NCBI GenBank assembly: GCA_003585735.1
Contig: NQOH01000001.1
Location: 483,175 to 497,228, forward strand
Length of the DNA stretch: 14,054 bases
Reading direction: 5' to 3'
Source of the DNA: Gardnerella kenyensis
GTDB lineage: Bacteria; Actinomycetota; Actinomycetes; Actinomycetales; Bifidobacteriaceae
Below the pieces are notes generated by a model that was not told the origin of the DNA, ran no database searches, and was given only the letters and a program-made list of their open reading frames with translations. Positions 1 to 5,968 of this stretch are shown here, one piece after another. The position numbers and the translations under genes are program-made. Position 1 is the first letter of the stretch, and each line of letters starts with the position of its first letter.

Positions 1-1
1 C

Positions 2-1471
2 TTCGATGTGATTCGCCGGTGGATGCTGCGTCTTGGCTACAAAGTTACGTTCGTTAGAAACGTCACCGATATTGACGACAAAATCATGAAAAAAGCTAGC
101 GAAGCAGGCCAAACCTGGTGGGAGCGCGCCTACTTTTACGAGCGCGAATTTACTGAAGCTTACAACACTTTAGGCGTTTTGCCGCCAACTGTTGAGCCGC
201 GAGCTACAGGGCATATTACGGATATGGTTGAGCTGATTGAGCGTTTGATTGAGCGCGGTCACGCTTACGTTATTAAAGACAGCTCCGGAAATCCTACCGG
301 CAACGTTTATTTTGACGTGCCAAGTTGGGAGCATTACGGCGAGCTTACGCACCAAAATCAAAATCGTGATGTAAATAGTTGCGACGAAGCGTCCGCAATT
401 GCGGATGCAAAAGGCCCAAGCGTAGACTCAGCCGGCAACGATATTTACAATCCAACAGACCCAGCCGACGCTTCCCCAGACAAGCACGATCCTAGAGATT
501 TTGCGCTTTGGAAAGCTCCTTGCGATTTCGATCAGCCGGACGCGCGCTGGAAAACGCCTTTTGGCGAGGGTCGTCCAGGTTGGCATATTGAATGCTCGGC
601 TATGAGCCACCGTTATCTTGGCGACGATTTTGATATTCACGGCGGCGGATTGGATTTGCGATTCCCGCATCACGAAAACGAGATGGCACAAACTCGCGCT
701 GCCGGCTGGAAAAGCGCGAATGTGTGGATGCATTCCGCGTGGGTTACAGCAAAGGGCGAAAAAATGAGCAAATCGTTGGGAAATGGGCTTTCCGTGCCAA
801 CAGTTTTGGCGAATAATTCGGCTTGGATTGTGCGATACGCGCTGGGAGCTGTGCAATATCGCGCAATGTTGGAATGGTCGGATCAAGCTTTGGTAGAAGC
901 AAAAGCTGCTTACGATCGCATTACGAACTTCCTTGAGCGAGCCGGACGATTGCTTGAAACAACGCCAACTCGCGAAGAAGTGCAATCTGTAGACGCAGAC
1001 TCGCTTCCGGAAGATTTTACGCGCGCAATGAACGACGATATTAACGTTTCTGGCGCAAACGCAGCAATATTTACAGCAATTAGGCAAGGAAATGCACTTC
1101 TTGACGATTGCGCGCAAGATCCTTCGCAAGCACAAAGCGAAGGAACGCAAAAGCTGATATATACCGCGGTTTTGCAAGTGCGAGCTATGTTGGACACTCT
1201 TGGATTGGATATTTACGGCGAACCTTGGGTTTCTTCAAAATATTCTGCAGAAGGCGCAAACGGAAGCGAAGGCAGCAAGAGCGGCAAACTCGGCAATAGC
1301 AGCAAAGAGAGCGCAGCTTTGGACGCTTTAATTACTTCGCAACTTCAAGCTAGAGCGGATGCTCGAAAAGCGAAGGATTTTGCTACAGCTGATGCGATTC
1401 GCGACACACTAAATAATGCGGGAGTTGTGATTGAAGATGCAGCTCAAGGATCTTCGTGGCATTTGAAGTAA
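2..1471 (+). CDS. cysS: Cysteinyl-tRNA synthetase, 5'-truncated by the window edge
   Basis: This enzyme charges tRNA-Cys with cysteine in the cytoplasm (class Ia aminoacyl-tRNA synthetase). The reading frame is open to the left edge; the first visible residues (FDVIRRWM) precede the GTG at 8 and belong to the conserved family sequence, so that GTG is internal. The N-terminal part with the HIGH motif and the first zinc-binding Cys lies outside. Numbering from the GTG codon, the other zinc ligands are visible as C196, H221 and E225 (GWHIEC and HHENE), with the same spacing as E. coli C209/H234/E238. KMSKS is encoded at 761-775. An insertion of about 40 residues (around 119-162) precedes the DFALWK block, and a Gly/Ser/Lys-rich linker precedes the C-terminal tRNA-binding region. 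The gene ends in TAA; ffh starts 90 nt further on. Identification is very secure. Confidence 0.97.
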   Translation, partial: FDVIRRWMLRLGYKVTFVRNVTDIDDKIMKKASEAGQTWWERAYFYEREFTEAYNTLGVLPPTVEPRATGHITDMVELIERLIERGHAYVIKDSSGNPTGNVYFDVPSWEHYGELTHQNQNRDVNSCDEASAIADAKGPSVDSAGNDIYNPTDPADASPDKHDPRDFALWKAPCDFDQPDARWKTPFGEGRPGWHIECSAMSHRYLGDDFDIHGGGLDLRFPHHENEMAQTRAAGWKSANVWMHSAWVTAKGEKMSKSLGNGLSVPTVLANNSAWIVRYALGAVQYRAMLEWSDQALVEAKAAYDRITNFLERAGRLLETTPTREEVQSVDADSLPEDFTRAMNDDINVSGANAAIFTAIRQGNALLDDCAQDPSQAQSEGTQKLIYTAVLQVRAMLDTLGLDIYGEPWVSSKYSAEGANGSEGSKSGKLGNSSKESAALDALITSQLQARADARKAKDFATADAIRDTLNNAGVVIEDAAQGSSWHLK

Positions 1472-1486
1472 GCGTAAGTGCAGACA

Positions 1487-1539
1487 ACGCAACGTTAGTA
1501 AACGCAACCAAAATATCAACAATCACGCAACGTTAGTAA
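1487..1539. repeat. 15-bp direct repeat pair between cysS and ffh
   Basis: ACGCAACGTTAGTAA occurs perfectly at 1487-1501 and 1525-1539 (period 38 bp), and each copy contains the self-complementary AACGTT. The pair fills most of the gap just upstream of ffh. A TAGAAT box (1547-1552), resembling a -10 element, lies nine bases before the ffh ATG, but no convincing -35 is visible. Function is unknown: it may be a duplication scar or part of the ffh promoter region. Confidence 0.7.
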
Positions 1540-1561
1540 CAGCAGGTAGAATGGAAACATT

Positions 1562-3247
1562 ATGGCAGCATTTAGTTCATTAACAGACCGCCTTTCCAAT
1601 GCTTTCAAGCATTTGCGCAGTAAAGGCAAGCTTTCAGAATCGGATATTGACGGCACGATTCGCGAGATTCGTCGCGCTCTTCTCGACGCAGACGTGGCGC
1701 TGGAAGTTGTGCGCTCATTCACAGCTAAAATTCGCGAGCGCGCGCTTGGTGAGGAAGTCTCCAGAGCGCTTAATCCAGCTCAACAAGTTGTGAAAATTGT
1801 GAACGACGAGTTGACGCAGGTGCTTGGCGCAGGCGTTGATAGGCCGCTTAATTTTGCGAAGTATCCGCCTACTGTGATTATGCTTGCTGGCTTGCAAGGC
1901 GCTGGTAAAACTACGCTTGCCGGAAAGCTCGGCTACTGGCTTAAAGATTCCGGCCACACTCCTTTGCTTGTGGCTGCGGATTTGCAACGTCCGAACGCTG
2001 TTACGCAGCTGCAAGTTGTGGGCGAACGCGCTGGAGTTCCTGTTTTTGCGCCGGAAAAAGGCGTGCAAAATGGCGGAAGTGCAATCTCTTTGCCATGGTT
2101 TACTAAAGGCGACCCGGTTAAAGTGGCGCGCGATTCTATTAATTATGCGCGCGAAAAAATGTACGACACGGTGATTATTGATACCGCCGGCCGCTTGGGT
2201 GTGGACGAGGAGTTGATGAAGCAGGCGCGAAATATTCGCGACGCTGTGAATCCTCAAGAAGTGCTGTTTGTTATTGACGCAATGATTGGCCAGGATGCTG
2301 TGCGCACAGCTCAGGCTTTTAACGACGGCGTGAACTTTACGGGCGTTGTGCTTTCTAAGCTTGATGGTGACGCTCGAGGCGGTGCCGCACTTTCGGTTGC
2401 AAGCGTTACCGGAAAGCCGATTTTGTTCGCTTCTACAGGCGAAGGTTTGAAGGATTTTGAGATTTTCCATCCGGATCGAATGGCTTCCAGAATCCTCGAT
2501 ATGGGCGATATTTTAACGCTTATTGAGCACGCACAGAAGCAATTTGATGAGGAAGAATCGCGTAAAGCTGCCGAAAAGATTGCTGAAGGAAGCTTTGGTT
2601 TAGACGACTTTTTGGAGCAGCTTCAGCAGGTTCGTAAGCTTGGATCGATGAAGAAGCTTTTGGGCATGATGCCAGGAATGGCCGCTCACCGCCAGGAGCT
2701 TGAGCAGTTTGACGATAAGGAAATTGACCGCACGGAGGCGATTATTCGCTCCATGACTCCGGCTGAGCGCAGGGACACGAAGATTATTGATGGATCGCGT
2801 CGCGCGCGCATTGCGGCTGGCTCTGGCGTAAGCGTTTCGCAAGTTAACGCGCTTTTGCAGCGTTTTGAGCAGGCTGCGAAGATGATGAAGCGCATGAGCG
2901 GCGGCGCCGGAATGCCTGGAATGGGTGGAATGCCTGGATTTGGCGGCCCTGGCGGAAAGTCGAAGCGCAAGGATAAAAAGTCGAAGAAGAAGGGCGGAAA
3001 GTCCGGAAATCCAATGCGCCGCGAGGCTGAGGAGCGCGCGTTGCGCGAAAGGCTTTCGGGAGAATCTTCCGGAAGTGGAAACGGCGGCAGCGACGTAAGT
3101 GAATCCGCTTTCGCAAAGCCGCAGCAGCCGAATATGCAGAATCTGCCGGAAGGTCTTAAAGAACTTATGAATTCGGAAGACGCAAATCAAGATAATCAAC
3201 TTCCACCTAACTTCGGCGGCGGATTAGCCGGATTATTCGGAAGATGA
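1562..3247 (+). CDS. ffh: Signal recognition particle GTPase Ffh (SRP54)
   Basis: Ffh binds the signal sequences of nascent membrane and secreted proteins and, with SRP RNA, docks ribosomes on FtsY at the membrane. Of 561 residues, about 1-100 form the helical N domain and 101-300 the G domain. The P-loop GLQGAGKTT is at 110-118, DTAGR at 207-211 and SKLDGD at 265-270. The M domain follows (about 325-450; MKKLLGMMPG, then GSRRARIAAGSG for RNA binding). A G-domain insertion lies around 166-182. A tail of more than 100 residues begins Met/Gly-rich (447-465), becomes Lys-rich (466-480) and ends near residue 561; such tails are seen in actinobacterial Ffh, and E. coli Ffh is about 453 residues. 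The ATG lacks a strong Shine-Dalgarno site. The stop overlaps the next ATG in an ATGA, implying translational coupling. Confidence 0.98.
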   Translation: MAAFSSLTDRLSNAFKHLRSKGKLSESDIDGTIREIRRALLDADVALEVVRSFTAKIRERALGEEVSRALNPAQQVVKIVNDELTQVLGAGVDRPLNFAKYPPTVIMLAGLQGAGKTTLAGKLGYWLKDSGHTPLLVAADLQRPNAVTQLQVVGERAGVPVFAPEKGVQNGGSAISLPWFTKGDPVKVARDSINYAREKMYDTVIIDTAGRLGVDEELMKQARNIRDAVNPQEVLFVIDAMIGQDAVRTAQAFNDGVNFTGVVLSKLDGDARGGAALSVASVTGKPILFASTGEGLKDFEIFHPDRMASRILDMGDILTLIEHAQKQFDEEESRKAAEKIAEGSFGLDDFLEQLQQVRKLGSMKKLLGMMPGMAAHRQELEQFDDKEIDRTEAIIRSMTPAERRDTKIIDGSRRARIAAGSGVSVSQVNALLQRFEQAAKMMKRMSGGAGMPGMGGMPGFGGPGGKSKRKDKKSKKKGGKSGNPMRREAEERALRERLSGESSGSGNGGSDVSESAFAKPQQPNMQNLPEGLKELMNSEDANQDNQLPPNFGGGLAGLFGR

Positions 3248-4377
3248 GTTTTCTGTTAGCGATTCTGTGGGTTATATTTGCGGCGCTTCTTTGCTGGCAG
3301 TTGCTTCGGTGGCTGCCTGCTGGCGCAGATAAATATAACCCACTTCCGTATATTATTGCGCTTCTGCCGCTTGCAACTTATGTTGTTGGAGCGCTGTTTT
3401 TTGTTAGTTTAGGCGCGAGTTTGTGGAATTATTTTTATGCGCATAAATTAGCACAATCGTATAATTTCGCTCAATCTTACGCATATTTATGCATTGCTTA
3501 TGCGGTACTATTTTTGATTTCACTTAAGTCGTATGCGCCATACTGGTTTGGAAGATTGCGCAGGCTAAGAAAAGAGCAGCTACAAACGCCAGAAAAAATA
3601 CGCGTAATGACGCTTAATTGCAGATACGGAAAAGCAAGTGCTGCGCAAATAATCGAAACCGCGAAAAAATACAACGTAAATACGTTACTTTTACAAGAAT
3701 TAAGCGAATCTTTAGTAAAAAATCTTAAAAAACTCGGTATTTACGAAATTTTTCCGACTTCTTGCCTAGGTGCTCAAAGCGCGCATAATAACGGCGGATT
3801 TAACGCGATTTTTACTAAATATTCCGCTATTTCGACTTGCAATAATTCCGTAAAAATTGAGGCCGCAAGTGTGCCGAGCATTACTACGCGATTAGATTTT
3901 GACGCGCCAGCAAACGTTTTTGTAAAGTTCGCTTCCGCGCATCCAAAGTCGCCTATGCGAGGTTGCAAAGCTTGGAGCGAGGGAATTCGCGCGCTTGCAA
4001 ATCTTATAGATTCTGCAGAAACTTACGAAGCTCACGAAACTTACGAAAGTGCAGAAAATACTAAATCTTCAAATTTAGCAACTCTTACAATTCTTACGGG
4101 AGATTTGAACTCAGCAATCGACCACCCTAGCTTTAGAACGCTTATAAAAGCCGGATTCGCGGATTCTGCAATTTCGCTTGGGCAGCGACTTCGCACATGG
4201 CCTACGTGGCTTAAGTGGCCGAATCTTACGCTAGATCACGTGCTATTTTGCGCAAAAAACTTACGCGCTAAAGCCGTGTGGCAGCAAAACGTGGAAATCG
4301 ACGGCACCGATCACCTTGCGTATATAGCCGAAATCGCGCTGTATCCAATGCATTCACCAATGCATTCAATGGACTAA
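3244..4377 (+). CDS. Membrane-anchored endonuclease/exonuclease/phosphatase (EEP) family protein
   Basis: A member of the metal-dependent EEP phosphohydrolase fold (exonuclease III/DNase I-like); its substrate cannot be told from sequence. The N-terminal 100 residues hold about three hydrophobic segments (roughly 2-20, 36-58, 77-97), followed by a basic stretch (RLRRLRK). The catalytic domain occupies about 118-370 with the expected signatures: MTLN (N125), LQELSE (E152), a His in ASAHP (H233), TGDLN (D287, N289), LDHV (D331, H332) and GTDHLA (D356, H357). With three membrane segments the domain should lie on one membrane face, but topology is not determined here. The start ATG overlaps the ffh stop by 4 nt. 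The gene carries two short in-frame duplications and is more AT-rich than ffh. Nuclease, lipid phosphodiesterase and phosphatase roles all remain possible. Confidence 0.85.
   Translation: MSFLLAILWVIFAALLCWQLLRWLPAGADKYNPLPYIIALLPLATYVVGALFFVSLGASLWNYFYAHKLAQSYNFAQSYAYLCIAYAVLFLISLKSYAPYWFGRLRRLRKEQLQTPEKIRVMTLNCRYGKASAAQIIETAKKYNVNTLLLQELSESLVKNLKKLGIYEIFPTSCLGAQSAHNNGGFNAIFTKYSAISTCNNSVKIEAASVPSITTRLDFDAPANVFVKFASAHPKSPMRGCKAWSEGIRALANLIDSAETYEAHETYESAENTKSSNLATLTILTGDLNSAIDHPSFRTLIKAGFADSAISLGQRLRTWPTWLKWPNLTLDHVLFCAKNLRAKAVWQQNVEIDGTDHLAYIAEIALYPMHSPMHSMD
4018..4053 (+). repeat. Imperfect 18-bp tandem duplication inside the EEP gene
   Basis: Two 18-bp units (4018-4035, 4036-4053), both starting GAAACTTACGAA, encode ETYEAH and ETYESA in a poorly conserved loop before the TGDLN motif. 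The second unit contains TTACGAAAG, the exact reverse complement of the 9-bp unit in the rimM-trmD spacer array. Confidence 0.7.
4345..4368 (+). repeat. Perfect 12-bp tandem duplication at the 3' end of the EEP gene
   Basis: CCAATGCATTCA occurs twice back to back, encoding PMHS twice, two codons before the stop. It lengthens the extreme C-terminus in frame and should not affect the fold. Confidence 0.85.
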
Positions 4378-4409
4378 AACATCCAAATTTAATAGCCTAA
4401 AACGTCCAA
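4374..4409. repeat. 13-bp direct repeat that includes the EEP stop codon
   Basis: CTAAAACATCCAA (4374-4386) and CTAAAACGTCCAA (4397-4409) differ at one base, with period 23 bp. The first copy contains the TAA stop of the EEP gene, so the repeat looks like a duplication of the gene end. Confidence 0.65.
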
Positions 4410-4546
4410 GCAGTAAGGCATAATAGGTAAGTTATTCGTGTGAATCGGCGCCCTCTTCCCGACCACGCGAGGAACATGTGGAAGCTCGTAAGGAGTGCCC
4501 CACACCCGAACGAAATTCCACGACTCTAGTTACAAGGAGAGCCATT
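4410..4546 (+). promoter_or_regulatory. rpsP 5' region: possible promoter and structured leader
   Basis: A non-coding stretch between the EEP gene and rpsP. A possible -10 (CATAAT, 4419-4424) has no good -35. Downstream, GTGGAA (4478-4483) can pair with TTCCAC (4516-4521), CCTC (4452-4455) with GAGG (4469-4472), and GTGTG (4438-4442) with CACAC (4501-4505). This is consistent with a folded leader, possibly involved in autogenous control by S16, but these short pairings could be chance and no known riboswitch or ribosomal leader class was recognised. Confidence 0.3.
4534..4540 (+). promoter_or_regulatory. Strong Shine-Dalgarno site that fixes the rpsP start at TTG
   Basis: AAGGAGA lies six bases before TTG 4547-4549, which is followed by codons for ATKIRLKR, the normal S16 N-terminus. 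An in-frame GTG at 4478 would add 23 residues with no family resemblance. Confidence 0.9.
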
Positions 4547-5026
4547 TTGGCAACTAAGATTCGTCTTAAGCGACTCGGCAAGAAGTTCTATGCCTTCTAT
4601 CGTGTAGTTATTTCTGATTCACGCAACAAGCGTAACGGTCAGTCCATCGAAGAGATCGGCGTTTACGATCCAAACAAGCAGCCATCGTTGATTCAGATTG
4701 ATTCTGAGCGCGCACAGTACTGGCTTGGCGTTGGCGCACAGCCAACTGAACCAGTGTTGAAGCTTTTGAAGATCACTGGTGACTGGCAGAAGTTCAAGGG
4801 TCTTGACGGTGCTGAAGGCACTTTGAAGACTTCCGAGGCTGGTCCAGACGCACAGGCTCGCGTGGAAGCTGTTGAAGCTGAAGCTCAGAAGTTGAAGGCT
4901 GCAAAGTCCGAAGCTGCCGCAAAGGCACAGGCCGCTGCTGAAGCTGCCGCAAACGAAGCTGAAGAAGCTCCAGCCGAAGCCGAAGCACCAGCAGAAGCTG
5001 CTGAAGCCGAGGAAAAGGCTGAGTAA
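4547..5026 (+). CDS. rpsP: 30S ribosomal protein S16
   Basis: S16 is a small-subunit protein that helps assemble the 5' domain of 16S rRNA. The 159-residue product starts at TTG with ATKIRLKRLGKKFYAFYRVV, the canonical S16 opening; the globular core runs to about residue 90 (PNKQPSLIQID, GAQPTEPV). The rest, about 100-159, is an Ala/Glu/Lys-rich low-complexity tail, probably helical, seen in many actinobacterial S16 proteins and absent from the roughly 82-residue E. coli protein. Codons are visibly those of a highly expressed gene (AAG, GAC, CGT and GCT/GCA/GCC favoured), unlike rimM and trmD. It is the first gene of the rpsP-khpA-rimM-trmD run and has its own leader. khpA starts two bases after its stop. 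Confidence 0.97.
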   Translation: MATKIRLKRLGKKFYAFYRVVISDSRNKRNGQSIEEIGVYDPNKQPSLIQIDSERAQYWLGVGAQPTEPVLKLLKITGDWQKFKGLDGAEGTLKTSEAGPDAQARVEAVEAEAQKLKAAKSEAAAKAQAAAEAAANEAEEAPAEAEAPAEAAEAEEKAE

Positions 5027-5028
5027 TT

Positions 5029-5262
5029 ATGCTGGCTCAAGCTGTGGAACATCTCATTAAAAACATCGTGGATTTTCCAGATGACGTGTCGGTACGTTCT
5101 CACGAAAACGCTCGCGGCGAACTTTTGCGCGTGCGCGTGAATCCTGAAGATATCGGTCGCGTTATTGGACGTGGCGGTCGTACTGCTAATGCTATTCGCA
5201 TTGTTGTGCAAGCTTTAAGCGATCACAATGTGCGAGTTGACATTATGGACGTACGTAAGTGA
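5029..5262 (+). CDS. khpA: KH-domain RNA-binding protein KhpA
   Basis: A 77-residue single KH-domain protein. The GxxG loop that contacts RNA is IGRGGRTA (residues 46-53), preceded by LLRVRVNPEDIGRVI. In other Gram-positive bacteria KhpA pairs with KhpB (Jag/EloR) as a global RNA-binding complex affecting cell elongation and division; that role is inferred here. The ATG follows the rpsP stop by two bases, with AAGG (5015-5018) as a plausible ribosome site inside the end of rpsP, so translation is probably coupled. The rpsP-khpA-rimM-trmD order is standard in Gram-positive bacteria and supports the call. Confidence 0.95.
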   Translation: MLAQAVEHLIKNIVDFPDDVSVRSHENARGELLRVRVNPEDIGRVIGRGGRTANAIRIVVQALSDHNVRVDIMDVRK

Positions 5263-5263
5263 G

Positions 5264-5869
5264 ATGAACGTGGCCTTAGACCAACAATCTTTTGACAACC
5301 CTCAGCAAAGTCGTAACGACCTGCTGAGGGTTTGTCGTATCGGAAAAGCCCAAGGATTAAAGGGCGAAGTTACTGTGCAAGTCTTTACGGACGAGCCTGA
5401 CGAGCGTTTTAAGCCGGGAAGCGTGCTCTGCACTGCCGACGCCGACGGTTCACGCGAATTTGTTATTGAGCGCGCGCGAACCTTCAAAAACCGCTGGATT
5501 CTGCTGTTTGAAGAATCGCAAAACCGCAACGATGCCGAAGCTCTTAACGGTTTGGAATTGTATGTGCATGCGGAAGATGCTAAGGAGCTTGCTGCCGAAA
5601 ACGCTTGGTATATTAAGGATTTAGTTGGGCTGGAAGCGCGACTTTGCGAGGAAAATCAGCTTGGACTTCAAACTCGCACTATTGGAAAAGTTGTGGACGT
5701 GCTAGACGGCGCGCAATCTTTGCTAAAAATACGCTTAAATCAGCCGGTTGATGAAGAAAATAAAACTGCGCTTGTGCCTTTTGTGGAGGCGCTTGTGCCG
5801 GAAGTTGACGTTGATGCAGGCTATTTAACTATTGATCCTCCGGGCGGCTTGATTCCAGGACTTTCGTAG
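5264..5869 (+). CDS. rimM: 16S rRNA processing/ribosome maturation factor RimM
   Basis: RimM assists late 30S assembly and binds S19 in the head domain. The 201-residue product has an N-terminal RimM domain (about 20-100; RVCRIGKAQGLKGEVTVQVF) and a C-terminal PRC-barrel domain (about 115-196; WYIKDLVGLEA, GKVVDVLDGAQ, LVPFVEALV, DPPGGLI). The ATG at 5264 is preferred because it lies one base past the khpA stop; an upstream in-frame ATG at 5228 would overlap khpA by 35 nt. No in-frame start exists downstream before the conserved block, so the first 20 or so residues are truly coding although they hold a strong hairpin. The ribosome site is weak, fitting low expression compared with rpsP. Confidence 0.95.
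   Translation: MNVALDQQSFDNPQQSRNDLLRVCRIGKAQGLKGEVTVQVFTDEPDERFKPGSVLCTADADGSREFVIERARTFKNRWILLFEESQNRNDAEALNGLELYVHAEDAKELAAENAWYIKDLVGLEARLCEENQLGLQTRTIGKVVDVLDGAQSLLKIRLNQPVDEENKTALVPFVEALVPEVDVDAGYLTIDPPGGLIPGLS
5294..5336 (+). promoter_or_regulatory. Long hairpin inside the 5' coding region of rimM
   Basis: GACAACCCTCAGCA (5294-5307) pairs with 5322-5336 through 14 base pairs with one bulged T; the core CCCTCAGCA/TGCTGAGGG is perfect. Inside it GTCG (5310-5313) pairs with CGAC (5317-5320) around TAA. There is no T-tract after it, so it is not a standard terminator. Its position at codons 11-25 could hinder translation or favour RNA cleavage between rpsP/khpA and rimM. Function is inferred; the pairing is seen directly. 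Confidence 0.7.
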
Positions 5870-5957
5870 CTTTCGCAACTTTCGTAGCTTTCGTTCGTAA
5901 CTTTCGTTCGTAGCTTTCGTAACTTTCGTAACTTTCGTAATTTCGTAACTTTCGTAG
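5861..5957. repeat. Ten-unit 9-bp tandem repeat array between rimM and trmD
   Basis: Units of consensus CTTTCGTAA/G run without interruption: lengths are 9, 9, 9, 13, 13, 9, 9, 9, 8 and 9 bp. The 13-bp units carry an extra TTCG, and one unit lost its first C. The first unit (5861-5869) is the end of rimM itself, encoding Leu-Ser-stop, so the array looks like repeated duplication of the rimM 3' end. It fills nearly the entire gap up to the trmD start and displaces any ordinary ribosome-binding site. Confidence 0.95.
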
Positions 5958-5968
5958 TAGAGTGCATT

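Noticed and set aside
428..1177. Long minus-strand frame opposite cysS.
   Set aside because: It is antisense to a conserved synthetase and shows no domain; the composition reflects codon bias of the sense gene.
4478..4546. N-terminal extension of S16 from GTG 4478.
   Set aside because: The extra 23 residues do not resemble S16 and there is a strong Shine-Dalgarno site directly before TTG 4547.
5228..5263. Earlier RimM start at ATG 5228.
   Set aside because: It would overlap khpA by 35 nt and adds 12 residues upstream of an ATG that lies right after the khpA stop.
5294..5336. Rho-independent terminator between khpA and rimM.
   Set aside because: No T-run follows the stem, and it lies inside rimM codons with no alternative start downstream; it is reported as a regulatory hairpin instead.
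5861..5957. CRISPR-like array.
   Set aside because: The units are only 8-13 bp and directly abutting, with no unique spacers and no cas genes.
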